A stretch of DNA of 64,000 bases from Fomitopsis serialis (GCF_022376445.1 NW_025955065.1:1-64000), one strand, 5' to 3'. Shown: positions 25,066 through 37,900, counted from the first letter of the stretch. The notes: generated by a model not told the origin, from the letters alone. Made by a program: numbers and translations.

Positions 25066-26680
25066 GTTGTGGAACGTCGAAGTACCGCGTTGGCGGTTAG
25101 CGCTTCAAGTGATGAACGACGGCCGTCGGTGAGGGATACAAAGCCGAAGAGAAGAAGGTTGGTCATCGCGGGAGTTGCGGGACAGCACGTCAAAACCGGC
25201 GGGCAGGCAGCGGGCAGAAATACAGTGGAACGCATAACAATAACACGTTAGATCTGATCGACACAAAGACAACAGGCAGCCTTACCATTTTGGGAGACAA
25301 TAACGAAGACAGGGGTAGAGGCACAGAATGCATGACACAGGAGGTACAGACGCAGAGAGGGGAAGGGCGTCGTGCAACACTGCATGTAGCCATGCGCTGA
25401 GCGGGCGGGGACAACGACTTGATTGGAACCGAGTCGGAGGGCGGTAGTGTTACAAAGCAGGTCAATGAGGCAATAGCCAGTTGCTGTATTCGGGAAGGCA
25501 GTCGGGATGCGTCGCGCTTCCGCAGACTTACAGTCAATTGGTAGCGATGGTCTACATAAAACACAGAAAAAAGACATAGATTACTGCAGCTTGGTAACGG
25601 CTAATGGCGCATCGAGGCATAACGAGGCATAACGGCGCATCGGCCACATCGAGTTTTACTCAGCCACAGACGTAGACAGTCTAAGCGCTGGTCCAAACAG
25701 GTGCAAACGAATTCACCGGATCTGCTTTAGTATACGAGTAATATACTCGCTTCACGCTCCAACCTTTGATACCAACTCATCCGTGAACGCTGCTCATTGT
25801 CCGCCTCCTCGACCGAACCCGCTGCACGCTTGACAGTCGCGTCAAGTGGTACCGCATCGAAGACGGTAGCGCCATTCCGCCAGGTGTCCAACCATGAATT
25901 CTGGAACAGACAGGAGGGCTCCGAGTTGCTTGGGAGGCCCGTGAGAGCTGAAGCGGCGACGAGACGGTGAGTACGGTATGATTATATGCGGTCGAGTTCA
26001 TACAGTGCTGACCTGCCAACACAGCTGCAGGTGCAGCAGTGATCGAGCCAGGTCTATCGGCCCGGCGTGAGGTAAGGGCATTACTATCTCAAAGTTGACA
26101 TACAGGACTGGGGGATTGTCTAATGGACGCAGCGCCACAATGTTTGTAACAGTCGTCGCCATGTATGTTCAGACTTCATAATGTGATCTCTGTTAATTAT
26201 ATCCGCTCTCGCTTGTCGTAAACTACTCGACGGAACATGGCACGTTATGTTGATATACGATATTCCGACAACAATTCCAAGCAGACGTACCAGAAGCGAT
26301 TTGTACCGAACGAACTAATACACAACACAATACAGACAATGGACAGCAACACCTCGCTCGCGGGAGCTCTAGACAATCCGGTCGGCGGACGCGAGTGTAC
26401 CGTAGAATATTCAGTAAGCCATATGAATCAAGATCTCCGAGTCCATAGCCCGACACAAGCATCACGAACAGCCGTAACGAAAGAGGAACATACGAGACAT
26501 CAGCCCGTCGCAGCCCCGAGATGTTCGTGCACCGAGAGATCCGTCTATCATCGTCACGGCTCGTCAAAAGTCGGCGCATGCTGTCCGCCTGCGGTGAACG
26601 TCAGCATTCGGCGGTGATGGTCTATCCGGAAACGTACAACGTACACCGTGACATCGATGCCACCATCCTCGTCCTCCGAA
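25066..26680. other. No gene; DUF6535-block downstream flank (copy d)
   Basis: The 25.07-25.75 kb segment has only short unassigned ORFs. The 25.79-26.68 kb segment is the counterpart of 12.55-13.45 kb, the 3' flank of the DUF6535 gene. Confidence 0.6.
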
Positions 26681-29406
26681 TCAGCCGCTGTGTGCGTTCT
26701 GGCTGGCCGACTCGAAATGCGACTCGGGCGGTTGCGTAGGTGTGTCGTCCGGTGAAGCTAGTCCCTCCTGACTCGGCCGCGCATCGCCGCCTTGATGTTC
26801 ATCCGCGTGCTCGGCCGCGCCTACGAGTCCGCCCTGACGACCTTCGTCCGCGTCCGCGCCCTGACGACCTTCGTCCGCGTCCGCGCCGTGCTCAGCTACT
26901 CCGCGTGAGGCATCCAGGTCGTCTACGCGCGGTTCAATGGCATTTAGTGGCTGCGGATGCTCGCTGGTCTGGGCCGCGTCCTGCTCTTGCGGGGACACGT
27001 CGAGCGTCCTAGCGGTCATCGGCGTGGCTCCGCTGATAGCTGGCGGCGCGGTGTCCGTCGCATGGGATGCATCTGGTGTTGTGTTCGAACCAGCTCCTCT
27101 GACTTGCATCTCGATGTCGGGCTCCTGCGCCGTGGATCCCTCGAGTCTATGCACGGCGTCAACGCTATAGCACGGTCGTCAGTGACGATCGAATGGGATG
27201 TGAGATTCCCTGCTTACAAGGGCTGGGTCATAGATCGCGTCGGACTGCCCGTTTGTGGCTCTGGTGGGTCCTGCTCGTCCACAGCTTCCGATGTAGACTC
27301 TGAGTCAGTCGTCTGCGGGGGGTCGACGTGTTGATTGCCTTCGCTCTCGGGCTCATCTGGAGCGCATTCGAGCCATCCTTCCGAGTCCCTGTTGCAAGTG
27401 TCAGCGTGTCTTTGACGTTCTGAGCGTAGAAGATGACTGACCAGTCTTTCGGGTCTATCCCATGATCTTCTTCTAGGTGCTGTTGTGTCCGTCTCATGTA
27501 CCAGTGCAAGTGAACACAGAACCCTTGGACCGTCCCTGGCGGCGTCCATACATCGCATTCCAGCAGCCACTGGAGTCGCCGCGCGATGTGATTTGTCGAC
27601 ATCATGGCATCCCAGCGAATCTCGGTTGTACCCAAGGAATCATAGATGTCGCTGTGGTACATGCGATTCAACACCCAATCGAGTCTGCATATGGCCGCGG
27701 GAGAGAGGTGTTGCACAGCGTCTCGCATCTCCTTGCGGCGGAGGGTAGCCAAGTGCTCGTCGAATCGGCGGAGCATGTCGGCCAGGTAAGCTCCCCTCGA
27801 CGGCTCGGCTGGCAATGTGTGCCCGTTTTTGACGGACAACATGCATATGGCCAGAACGGTTGTTGTGATTTGGATGGTGGATAAAGGGTCATGGTGTGCG
27901 TATACTGCCGTGAGTGCAGCTTGCACGAGTTTCCAGTCTATGCCGAATTTCAGCTTACACCCTTTGTGATTGAAGCGGATGTTTGACTTACTTTGAACGT
28001 CGCGCAGACGATATAGCTCTGTCTGCGGCACACACTCGTATTTTCTCGCCTCCTGCATCGTGTCATCGTACCTGTCCTCCGCGAGGAAGTCGACCGGCAC
28101 ATAAATGTTCTGTACAACATCCAATGTGGCTCTTCGTTGTTCCGTGGACAGTCGATCATCGCGTGAATGCTGAAACAAAGACATACAGGCCTTGGTTCCA
28201 TCAGCGAGAGGCATAGCACGGATAAGTCCAGCTAAGCAACGGTTCGAGTCCAAGTCAAGAGGGCTGTCATCAAGTTCCGTATGCGCGCGAGTGAATGTCT
28301 CCAGCACCATTCGACCTATCAAAGCCGTAGAGGTGCTGTCCAAAACATCAGATTGAAGTTGACTACCAGATGCCGAAGCAGATGGCCCGGACGCCCGTGA
28401 ACGCGGATTTTGTCGCTTTGACAAGGCTTCGAAAACAGTTTGGCCGATTCCTGTCGCCGCTTTGATCGCTCGGGCGATAGGCATCGCTCGCACGCAGGTC
28501 ACCACTGCGCGAAGAACATCTGTGTCATCTGCAATAGAGTAAACGTCCACGAGTAGCGTAGTTTCTTCGCCGTGGGTGGTCCAGTCATCCACGCATAACT
28601 GTTCATGTGCGAGCCAGTCAGATGCCTCTGTCAACGTACGCAGATATGATGCACGCTGAGTGAGGAGACCACGGATCCCCTTCATTCGAAAGTATATGCG
28701 ACATTTGCGATGGGATGAAATCCAAGTCAGACATCGAATCCTCAGGCTGTGGAAGAGGAGCCTGGAGAGGATCATGGGACTCGGATATAACCGCAGAAGG
28801 ACCCAGTAAGCCGCCCACCACATGCGTCTGCAGGCCTGGCAGATCCACCACGTTTGCGGCGACTTATAGGGACTGTAACCAACCAATGCGGGTGACACAG
28901 AAGTGACGACTAGAAACAGAAGCAAGGCGCCGACGAAGACCGTGCTCGGGACGGCAATGTCGAAGCCAAGCTCCCAGAGGTAGCCCACGATGCCGACGAG
29001 GAAGAGCACGAGGGCAACCTGCAGGAGAAACGGGAGGATGCCGACCATGTACTCCACTTGCCACTTTTCCAGTGCATGCCTACGGAGCTGCCACGTCCAG
29101 ACCTTCTGGGACGCATCTTGCAGCCCCGCTTGCTCCGTGGCATGGAAGTTTAGCCATTGGTTCACGGCTAAACCAACGGATGCCGCGCTGAGACTGAAGA
29201 CCAGGGCGACGAACCACAGCGCAGCTATCCAGCGGGGCGCAGCGGGTGGCGAGGGAAAGCTTGTAGATGAGGAGTTCGTGAGAACCGTCGGCATCGGCAC
29301 CGAATTCGAGGAGCTGGCGGCGGCGACAACGGCGTTCGTAGCCGTGCTACCGAGCTGCGCGGATATGCGCTCGAGGATGGCCGTGTTGCAGCCCTCTCCG
29401 GCATAT
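26681..29406 (-). pseudogene. DUF6535 protein, 3' half (gene B), interrupted by the KDZ element
   Basis: Exons by comparison with gene A: 29406-27442 (5' end cut by the insertion), 27388-27218 and 27164-26681, all open and in phase. The retained part begins NTAILERISAQLG, continues through the membrane block (RWIAALWFVALVFSLSAASV, LVLFLVGIVGYLWELG), and ends in the Asp-rich tail. The DUF6535 signature exons are missing here but occur, same strand, at 51.31-52.2 kb beyond the inserted element. A 27-bp unit is tandemly duplicated in the tail (GADADEGRQ twice, 26834-26887). The predicted N-terminal MYKYAG is element sequence and not the real start. Disruption was probably recent enough that the reading frame is still open. 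Confidence 0.8.
26834..26887. repeat. 27-bp tandem duplication in gene B tail
   Basis: Two identical 27-bp units encode GADADEGRQ twice. Gene A has a single unit. Confidence 0.9.
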
Positions 29407-29459
29407 TTATACATTATATACTGCTGACTGGCGTCCGAGTGCGATACATATACCGCGCT
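29407..29459 (+). repeat. Left terminal inverted repeat of the KDZ element
   Basis: Aligns without gaps to the complement of about 51254-51306: ATACAT, TACTGCT and ATACATATA sit at equal spacing. Confidence 0.7.
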
Positions 29460-30788
29460 GCGTGGTCCTGGCCCATATCATACATCCTACTGTATCACCC
29501 TTCATGTATCATGCGATGCATCCATACCATCTCCCCATACATTACGTGCAATGATATGGCCCCTAGTACTGTGCCTGCAGTCATCACCACAATGTATCAT
29601 GCGACGAGCGATGTACATTTCCCTCTCGCAATACATTATACACGGTGTAGGCAGTCGGCACGTGGCTACGTGACGTGGGTATTCCTACCATCACCCATTA
29701 CTTATACCCACCCCATGCGCCCTATCCTTCCCTTTCCCTCTCCCCCTCTCCTCCTACTACCAGCGCCTGCACGTCGCCTTCGTCGGGACCAGTACCCGCC
29801 ACCTTCATTTGTGCCCGCCTACGTACCGGCCAGGCCGCCGCTTCCCAGGGACCCTCCTGAACCCACATTGAGTCGCCGCCTTTGGAAGGGCCTGCCCGTA
29901 CGCCGCCTTCACCGCCGCAGCCTGCAACTTGAACAGGACATCGCCTTTGTCGGGACTCAGGGCGCACACCGACGACATCTCAGGTGAGTATAGGAACTTC
30001 TGTCACAGTAATGTATGTCTAAATCTGTGTACTTCAGTATTTGTGCGACCACAAGGTTACACGTTGCGACCTTTTCCGACTTCGCACTATAGACAGGTCA
30101 CAGGGCGCGCTTCACTTGTCCGTCTCAGACTCTCGGAGTACTGGTGTTTGCGCGGGGTCATAAGTGAGTAATATATCATCGACTCGACACGTGGAGCGCA
30201 GTGTAATACATCGCAGCTACCCATACTATGCATCATGTTTCGTTGTGCATACATGAGGCAGGCTTGTGGAGGTGCACGACGTACTGACGCCCGGGTCGTA
30301 CATCGCACAGAGGGAGTATGTAGTACCATCATGCATCTGCAGAGTGGACGCAGGGTGTATAAGAATAGGACGTAGACAGTCATTATATTAATGTTGTACA
30401 TCGGTTGTACATCGCACATGGTGAATGGTTCATGTATCATGATGATGCATCATGCGACATGCATGCTCGACATTGTACAGGTACAAGTCGTGACCACCAT
30501 ATGCAGTTGTTAGATTGATTACAAGACGGTCAACATCACGCAGTCAGTCACTAAGCTCAACCTGCAGCATTATAACCTAGTATTGCAGTTCGCAGTATAA
30601 GGGCACAGACGGACTACGAAGAGCAACACACCACACAGAATCAATAGAAAGTACTATGATAGACGACTGCCAAGATTGGCTACTACGTCGTTCTTGGGCC
30701 GTTAGGAAGACAAAGAGTGAACACGGATACAGGCACCAGAAGCCACAGTCCAATGCAAGTCATACGACACGTACATGGAACCAGGCTA
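29460..30788. other. Left subterminal region of the KDZ element
   Basis: It holds many variants of ATGTATCATGC, ATGCATCATG and ATACATC in both orientations, for example near 29.50, 29.60, 30.21-30.24 and 30.43-30.46 kb. Such clusters are typical transposase-binding subterminal repeats. A Pro-rich plus-strand ORF (29.72-29.99 kb) is not convincing as a gene. Nothing else is assignable. Confidence 0.6.
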
Positions 30789-33421
30789 TTACTGCTTAGT
30801 ACGAACCTTTTTAGGAGGCGCAGAGGCGACCTCAGCGCGCTTTCTCTTCTTGGACGCCGCTGCTGCATTTCCAGGAGACGCATTGTCATTCGACGTGGGC
30901 TGCTCGTCGCCAGACATTGGGCGGGACTTCCGACGTGACGCGGAGGGGTCTAAACCGTCTCGGAATCGGTCTGGAAGGCGACGGTGTTCACGTCGAGGAC
31001 GTACGCCCTGGGAGTCCCCAAGTTCGGTAACATGTAGCAGTGCCGGGTCTAAGTTCTCGTCCGATACAGATGGAGTTGCAGCCACCGCTTGCTTAGCCAT
31101 CGGCGCCAGAGGTAGTATGGTCGAGGTAGTGTCCCGCAGGGGCACACCACCCTGAGCGTCGCGCTCGGATTGCGAAGGGGCCGTGGACGGGGCGGTCGCG
31201 GCTGGCGAGACCGCGTTAGGCATGACCGTGACAGGGGCAGGCGGCATGAGATTGTTGGCGGCACCAGATGCGGGCGCAGTCGTGTTGGTACACATAGTCG
31301 AAGAGAAGGGCGTCGGAGAGATGATAGACGGTCCTGGCAGCTGCGGGTTATGAAACCAAGGCATGGCTTGCATCGTTTGGTGACCACCGAAAGACATCGC
31401 AGATGGATCGAGGACGCTCTGCACCGGGTGCGACGCAGTCAAGAACGGCTGAGAGACGGGCCCAGCGGAGGGAACAGCATCGTATGCAGTGCTGTTGTAC
31501 ATGCCCATGCCCCTGCGAAGGGCGAGGGAGGGTGGAACCCGCCTTGACCCATATAGCCGACCTGCATGCTCGGGACCATCGCGTCCACTAGAGCCGCCGA
31601 GAAGAAACCGGGCTCAGGCTGCCCCACGAATCCGGCGGGGTTGAACCCGAAGGGTAGGGTACCATCCGGCATCTTGAACGCGACCCCATCCGGCATGAAT
31701 GGCTGATCAAAAGATGGCATTGGGACGCCCATCTGGCTTGATGCCAGGTAGCCTGGCGAAGACCCGAGGTCGCAGCCGCCGAAGTCGAAGGGGAATGTAC
31801 CACTGGCAGTGGCCGTTGAGGCTGCATCTGTCGCCGACGGTGGTATAGAGGCCGAGGTAGCATCCGGTAGGACGTCTGAGGGCCACGCAGCGCGCGATGT
31901 GGACGCCGGCAGAGCAAAGGACATAGCGGCCGGCGCAGCGTTGGACGCGCAGGCAGGGGTAACCGCGATGGCGGGCATAGCATCGACTGTGTTGACGTTC
32001 GCAGCATCGGCCATGTTGGCGGGCGCGGCGTCGGTCCTGACGGTGGGCGCGGCATCGGTCACGATGGTGGGCGAGGCGTCGGTCGCGATGGTGGCGGTGG
32101 TGTTGGTCATGGAGGGGTCTGCGGCTAGGTGAGACTCTGCAGACGTTCCCGACAGCATTGGGTAACGCACCGGGTGTGGTATCCCCTTCCTCGTCCTGGC
32201 CCTCTTCTCTCTCTTCTCCATGGGCACTGTCTTCCTCTTCCTCCTCCTCGACCTCAGCCCCATCCCCGTCCTCGCTCCTGGCCACATCCTCGGTATTGTC
32301 GCCTTCGTTCTCATTTTGATCTCCGGCCGAGAGCCACTTGGCACGCATCTCTGGGGCTGCAGAGACTCAGTATCGCTGCGGGCCAGTGAACTGCAAAGAC
32401 ACATACGAATGGCCTTCTTGACGAACGCCAGGAACTCCTTGACAAGAGCTTGTACAGCATCCGGGTGCGCTTTGCTGAACGTGATGTCTCCTTCGGCGGC
32501 CCCGGAGTTGTGCCTGGTCAGTGTGAGTGTGGTCCAGTATGCGTAGATGCAAGAGGTTGAATAGGTACGTACGAGCTGATCTCTATGTGACCGCCGTCTT
32601 CAGGATTGACGCCGGCAGCCACCGTCCAGAAGATCCAGCTGCCACCGGTCAACGCACGCAGCTCATCGAAGAACTGCTTCAAGATTGCGCCCATGTCATC
32701 GACGACGCTGCAGTAAATCATCCGGTGAGTAGCCCGTATGCGGCATCACGAACAGCTAGGAAACTCACGCCTGGCAACGATGAACATCAAATCCAGCCTT
32801 ACGATCAGCAGTACCCAAGGACTTCCTGGCAGCCTTCAACGCGGCGGCCTCTGCCTCGATTTTCTCCTGAGTCTCAGGCGACTCTTTCTTTAAGAGAGCC
32901 GCCGCCGTTTCCATCGAGTACGCCAGGCGTTCGCTTCTGGTGATCTTGCCCGCATCGACTAGTGGCTGGACAATAGGTTTGATCTTCTCATCGTAATGGT
33001 GCTGAGAATAAATCTCGGCGGCGTTGAGCGATCGCTTCTTCGCCGGTTTGAACATGTTGAGGCTGATCTTCGGCTTACACTGCGCCTTGCGCGATCGCTG
33101 GCCGGAGGCGTTGCGGAACCAGTTCGTCAGTTTCTGTCACGGAACGTGAGCGATGTCAGGCACATGAGGGCACATGGTACGTGCCTTCTTTCTACCGGCT
33201 ATAGCCTTCCCTAACTCCTGCGCCTGCTCTTCCAATAGCTCCTCTTCGAGGCCCAGGCTGGGGAACAGTACCTTCCGTTCCGAGAACTCTGAAAACCACG
33301 CCGCAAAGAGCCCCGGCCAGAAGTGTCCGAGCTTGTGCTCGCGTTGGCGCTTGAAATACTCCGGCAGCTGCAGTGTTAGGAACGCTCGCTGAGCGTCGGT
33401 TGTCCAGCCCTTCGGAGCCAT
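30789..33421 (-). CDS. KDZ-element cargo protein 1 (WTTD-type N-terminus, acidic middle, NLS tail)
   Basis: Exons traced: 33421-33185, 33133-32769, 32707-32573, 32513-32407, 32350-32171, 32124 to ~31550, and a last exon from ~31508 to TAA at 30789. The first five joins are in phase; the last junction is unresolved. The first intron uses a GC donor (AAG/GCACGT, 51 nt). The N-terminus is MAPKGWTTDAQRAFLTLQL, then FWPGLFAAWFSEF and KLTNWFRN, a composition seen in proteins around Agaricomycete transposons. Later come GSWIFWTVAAGV, HNSGAAEGDITFSKAHPDA, an acidic run (EEEEEED), an Ala/Thr-rich repeat tract and a basic tail (KKRKRAEVASAPPKKVR) resembling a nuclear signal. I infer a nuclear protein encoded by the element; its activity is unknown. 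Confidence 0.68.
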
Positions 33422-34291
33422 GACGGATGGGAGGATTACAACTCTGGTGGGTGGGTAGCGGGGTTATGCATCAAGCAGCAACTGATCATATATCGCACGG
33501 CCATGCAACGCAGCGTAGCAGATACATCGCGACGCTAACGAGGATCATCACCTAGCAGTCCCAGCAAAGTGACGTTGGATGAGTTATGTTGAATTTGGCC
33601 GCCTCGATGAGGCATTCCAACCGGATCTGGTCGGAAGGTGACAACAGGAATGTAATAAAGAATTGGCAAAGGCTGACTGTTTGGCCAACAGGCGGGGTCC
33701 TCGGCCGTCAAGAATCTGCGTCGCGCGTGGTCCCTGGAGGGACAATGCTTCGAGGGTCCACAGCGAGAGCATCACTTGCCCCATCAAGATATCATACAAT
33801 GCAACCAAGCCTTCGTAAGTCTGTCATACGGCTCATAGCTAACTTAGAGCGGGCACCTCGGCCGTCAAGGAAGTTCGTCACGCGTGGTCCGTGCAGTGTC
33901 AATGCTTTCGGTGTCCGCGGTGAGGGTGATAGCTGCCCCATCAAGACACCGCACCACACCGTCGTTGCTTTGTGAGTCTGACACACGATTCTTGGCAAAC
34001 TTCGTGGCTGATTGAGTGTGGCACTTTCACTGTTCTTGGAAATGAAACTCGGGGAAGCTGGATTGATCAAGTAATACTACCCAATGTCGTGTAGATTGCG
34101 GTCCAACGAGCGAGCATCTCCAACGTGTTCGACTTAGAGGGTTAGCTCGATTGCCCAAGGTGCATGGCAACCCGCCTCAGCCTCATGGACCCTCTGACAG
34201 GTGGACAGCGATCCGCTTAAATGACTTACTGTCTCGTGTCGATTCATCAGTCGACTCACCTCCAACCGGCCTCCCCTTGCCTCGCTACACT
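33422..34291. other. Gap between divergent cargo genes; no gene
   Basis: An ~870-bp spacer. It contains two related ~150-bp segments (about 33.67-33.81 and 33.84-33.98 kb) that share CGGCCGTCAAG, CGCGTGGTCC and GCCCCATCAAGA. This is a degenerate tandem duplication. Confidence 0.6.
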
Positions 34292-35127
34292 ATGGCGAAC
34301 GGCAACCGGCGCGCAGAGGAGTGGGCCGCCGATCCCTCCTCAGCGCCCCTCTTCTCCCTCGAGCAGTTCGTCGCGGCACAGTTCGTCGCGGCACAGTTCG
34401 TCGCGGCACTGTGTACTATGGAGGTGTCGGAGGCTAGGGGTAAGTGATGCCTTGTTTGAGTGCTTCCCTGACTTACCGCCGCTCCTTCAGCCGCACCCGC
34501 GTTCAACACGAGTAACACGGAGACAGGTAAGCTGACCAGATGCCCCTTCTGTCAACTCGCTCGCTCACTTACATCTTGTCCGGCTTCAGCAACCACCAGC
34601 GCCGCCTCTGCCCCTCTACCACGCCGTACCATCGTTGTCGAGGTCCCAGATGACGACGACAATGAAGCCGAAGCCGACGATGACGACGTGCCTGACCTTG
34701 AAGAGGCCCCTATGCCTGTACCCAGGCCTGTTGACAATGGCTGTGGGGTGGACGTCACGCCGACCCCTGTGGTCTATGGGATCGGCGTCGGGGTACACGG
34801 TGGTGAAATGCCGATGTCGCCTCGTTCATTGGCCTCGATCAGCGCCGCAATCATGGCGGCTTTGCCAGTGGTAGTCCCCTTCAATCCTGACCGTTCCCGC
34901 TACTACACTGTCACCCGTGGCAAGGCGGTCGGTGTCTTCACTGACTGGTAATTTGAGTTTCCGATGCCCCATATGCATGGCTGACAGGGCTTTCTATCAG
35001 GACGGCCGTCTCGCCGCTAGTCATTGGAGTGCCGTGTTCGGTTTTCAGCCGCTACGCGACGTTTCGGAATGCGCTCGCTGCGTTTGAGGATGCTGCTGCT
35101 AGCGGGACTGTAGCCATCATATCCTGA
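34292..35127 (+). CDS. KDZ-element cargo protein 2, RNase H1 N-terminal (Cauli_VI-like) domain
   Basis: Exons 34292-34439, 34491-34526, 34590-34947 and 35001-35127 give 222 aa in one consistent frame ending TGA. The C-terminus reads RYYTVTRGKAVGVFTDW/TAVSPLVIGVPCSVFSRYAT, then FRNALAAFEDA. This is the hallmark of the small hybrid-binding domain found at the N-terminus of RNase H1 and in caulimovirus VI-type proteins (YYxVxxGxxxGVFxxW ... F). In known proteins the domain binds RNA/DNA hybrids or dsRNA; here it stands alone, with no RNase H catalytic domain. The N-terminal part has a triple QFVAA repeat and an acidic stretch (DDDDNEAEADDDD). It is probably a nucleic-acid-binding accessory of the element, which is an inference. 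Confidence 0.78.
34364..34408 (+). repeat. 3 x 15-bp tandem repeat in cargo gene 2
   Basis: Three perfect copies of CAGTTCGTCGCGGCA encode QFVAA three times in frame. Confidence 0.95.
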
Positions 35128-35398
35128 GCTTCGCAGCTCACTCGTGGGAGGGGGGAAATCGTCTTCAATGGTCTCGTCACCTTTCTCATAATTAGGTTTA
35201 CCTCGTTGATCTCGCAGTGTCCGCTAGTGCGTGACCGGTCCATTCTTGGGGTCCCCTGTCTATTGTAGTACTAGTAGCACGTGTCGCATCGCACCGTCTT
35301 CAGCACCACTCTCTTCGATCGCAATCCATGTGTCCCCCCTCTTGAATAGTCCAGAGCACACTCAAAAGCTCAGCCTACCAGAGCACCACACAACGACC

Positions 35399-36168
35399 AT
35401 GGGACGGAAGGCGAAATATCAGACGAATGCCGAAAAGCAGGCAGCCAAACATGAGCAGCGCAAGAAGTATGCGCAATCAGAGCAGTGAGATTCTACGTCT
35501 CCGACACCAATGTCTCACTCAAATAGGGCAACATAAGGGGTCGCCTACGAAAGTCGGTTCAAAACAAACGAGCCTACGCAGCTCGTACGGAGCGCAACCC
35601 AAGCCCATTTCGCGGCGCGCTATCAGGGATACCATGTGATGTCGTAGAAATCGCTCGTCAACCGTGCTACATATCCATTCCCAACGGATCGGAGGTCATG
35701 GACGACCTTGGCCTGTGGACTAGCCCGTACACCATTGAAGTCCCGGTAGCCTACGACAACGCTGCACGGAGCGAAATGGATGAGCTCTTCGGACCCGACA
35801 TACTAGACCTGCAAGGGTTTCAGCGTGCATTGAACGGCCACCAGTTCGCACGTCTTAGGAAGTCGGGGATGGAGCGCCTGTGGAATTGGGTGGATTCGGA
35901 GGACAAGATGAGTATTGTGGTGTATTGGACTAGTGAGCTCGACAGACGATTGCGGGCATGGGAGTCGATGAAGACAACCGTGGAGAGGGCAGAGGGTCCC
36001 GAGAGCATGAGAGAGATTGTTCTGACTGTCGGTCGCGAGTGGGCAGCAAAGGTCATCTGTACATTGAAGGTCGAACTTGACTGGATGCTTGAATGCGCGG
36101 ACCAGTACGACAGAAAATATGACGATGGAATGATGCCGTGGCAATGTATGAATGTAGAGGTCGAATAG
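35399..36168 (+). CDS. KDZ-element cargo protein 3 (MGRKAKY-type)
   Basis: Exons 35399-35484 and 35538-36168 give 238 aa. The acceptor at 35536-35537 is chosen because it alone keeps the conserved frame. The N-terminus is MGRKAKYQTNAEKQAAKHEQ, then KYAQSEQGRLRKSVQNKRAY and AARTERNPSPFRG. This basic helical opening is one I recognise from many short Agaricomycete genes near transposons (MGRKxKY...AAKR...KYxxSExGR...RRAYxxR). The remaining ~170 residues (IEVPVAYDNAARSEMDELFG, WNWVDSEDKMSIVVYWTSEL) have no assigned domain. The basic N-terminus suggests DNA or RNA binding, but the function is unknown. Confidence 0.68.
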
Positions 36169-37900
36169 AGATCATAGTATTGCTGTGACATGAGCAAGTT
36201 CAATTACTTATGTCACCATCGTTTGATTCGTAGTTCACGCGCACGTTGAACGTTCAGTAAGTACATACTAGCATTCGAGTCTGCACGCGATTCCGCAACA
36301 TCGGTGTTGAAGTCGAACAGCTAGTGTTGTCCCCACCCCTATCGTATCGAAAGTGTACGGACTAGTTTTTAGTTTGTCTGCTTATCCTACACAGGCTCTA
36401 CATAGCATTTACAGGGCCTGTACAAGACCGCTTTGTTGTTCAACTGCCTACCTGTTCGAATCAGTGCGGTCGATATGTCGCACCTGATTGGCTCGCATTA
36501 AACCCGGAGTGCACCGTCAAATCTTATTTCTCAGATCGTATAGTACCTATATCGAGCCTCCGATTATCGATTGGACGGATGAGGGTGCTTCCTTGCCATC
36601 TTGTCAATGTCCTGTCATCCAAAACCAATGGGAGACACTGCCATTCCTGGTTCGTTGCATCGTGACACCATTTGACGGGGCACGTACGCGTCGATTCTGA
36701 GGTCTGATGCCTTACTAGGGGTCGGTACAGGATCGTGCAGTTGAAGGCTAGTGACGAGGCGAAATAGTACGCAATTAACTTTGTCCATTGGTAGAAAACC
36801 GCTCACTCACTTGCAGCCCCGGCCGCATGCAGCTCAAAGACTGATGTCAGAATAAAGAGACAAATGAAAGCTCTATGCTTCCCAGACACGCTTCTATCTT
36901 AAATTTCAGCGTGCTGGGATACGCACGAGAAGGACCGTCGTGGTACGTCGACTACCTCTTTGACAAGCTTGGTGATAGTGCTGTCAACGTCCGAAGAGCC
37001 ACCTATCGCATTCGCTCCACGTCAAGCTTTGAAGACCGGCCTGCCGCGAAACTCGCCGGGGGGATATGCTCTTGATGGTAAGCGCGTGTGACTCCCTCAA
37101 ATTTTCCGCTCAACTAAGATTCCTGTGCACGGTCTCCATCAGCTGTTGTCGTACTGGCACCATGGGAAAGCGACGTCGAGGTCGTGAAGGTCTAGAGCAC
37201 CATTACCTAGAGGACGAAGCAAACAGGCAGCCTCGACTGCCGTCTGCCGCCATCCATGCCGCCCGCAATGAAGAGGATATTCATCGACTTGTCGACTACT
37301 CTTCATCGGCGACTGGCGTGTCAGCCACGACCACCTACATCATCAGGAAAATCCAGATTCCGCAATTTGGAATAATTTGTGTCAAATTGCTGCTAACATG
37401 TCTCATGAGTACTCACCAAACTCTGCAAGCTAATTCTGTGATAATAACATCTACTGGATACAGTATTAGTGCATTTATGATCCTATTAGATGCAGCGACC
37501 AGGTTGTTCCCTAATTGTTGCTAAAGTGGTGCATCATACAACACACACAATGCTTGTTACAATTAGTTCAACAATGATTCTATTGCTGTGTGGTATGACT
37601 GAATACAAATGCTGTATGCTACACTAAGCAACGCAACAGCCAATGGTCAACAAGGCCATCTTCAATATCATGACGACAACTCCTACATGTTAGCTATTCT
37701 ACGACTGATTATCCCCATCTCATCTCACACCCAAGCCATTGCTCGCGACTGCAACCGTACAGATTATGCAACAGCGCGGGTCATGCAAACCACGAGTGGG
37801 ATTAATGGGCACCAAGTTAGTACACAGAGGGGACACACAGATGAGTATGCAGGCGCGCGCGCGGTTGAGCGGATATTCGCGTGCGTGGTCAGGGCAATAC
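36169..37900. other. No confident gene
   Basis: Open stretches at about 36.87-37.08 kb (YVDYLFDKLGDSAVNVRR) and 37.16-37.52 kb (MGKRRRGREGLEHHYLEDEA) look protein-like. I could neither join them nor recognise a family. They may be decayed cargo genes. Confidence 0.35.

Noticed and set aside
36454..36462. TTCGAATC resembling a tRNA T-loop
   Set aside because: No matching T-stem, anticodon arm or acceptor stem could be built around it.
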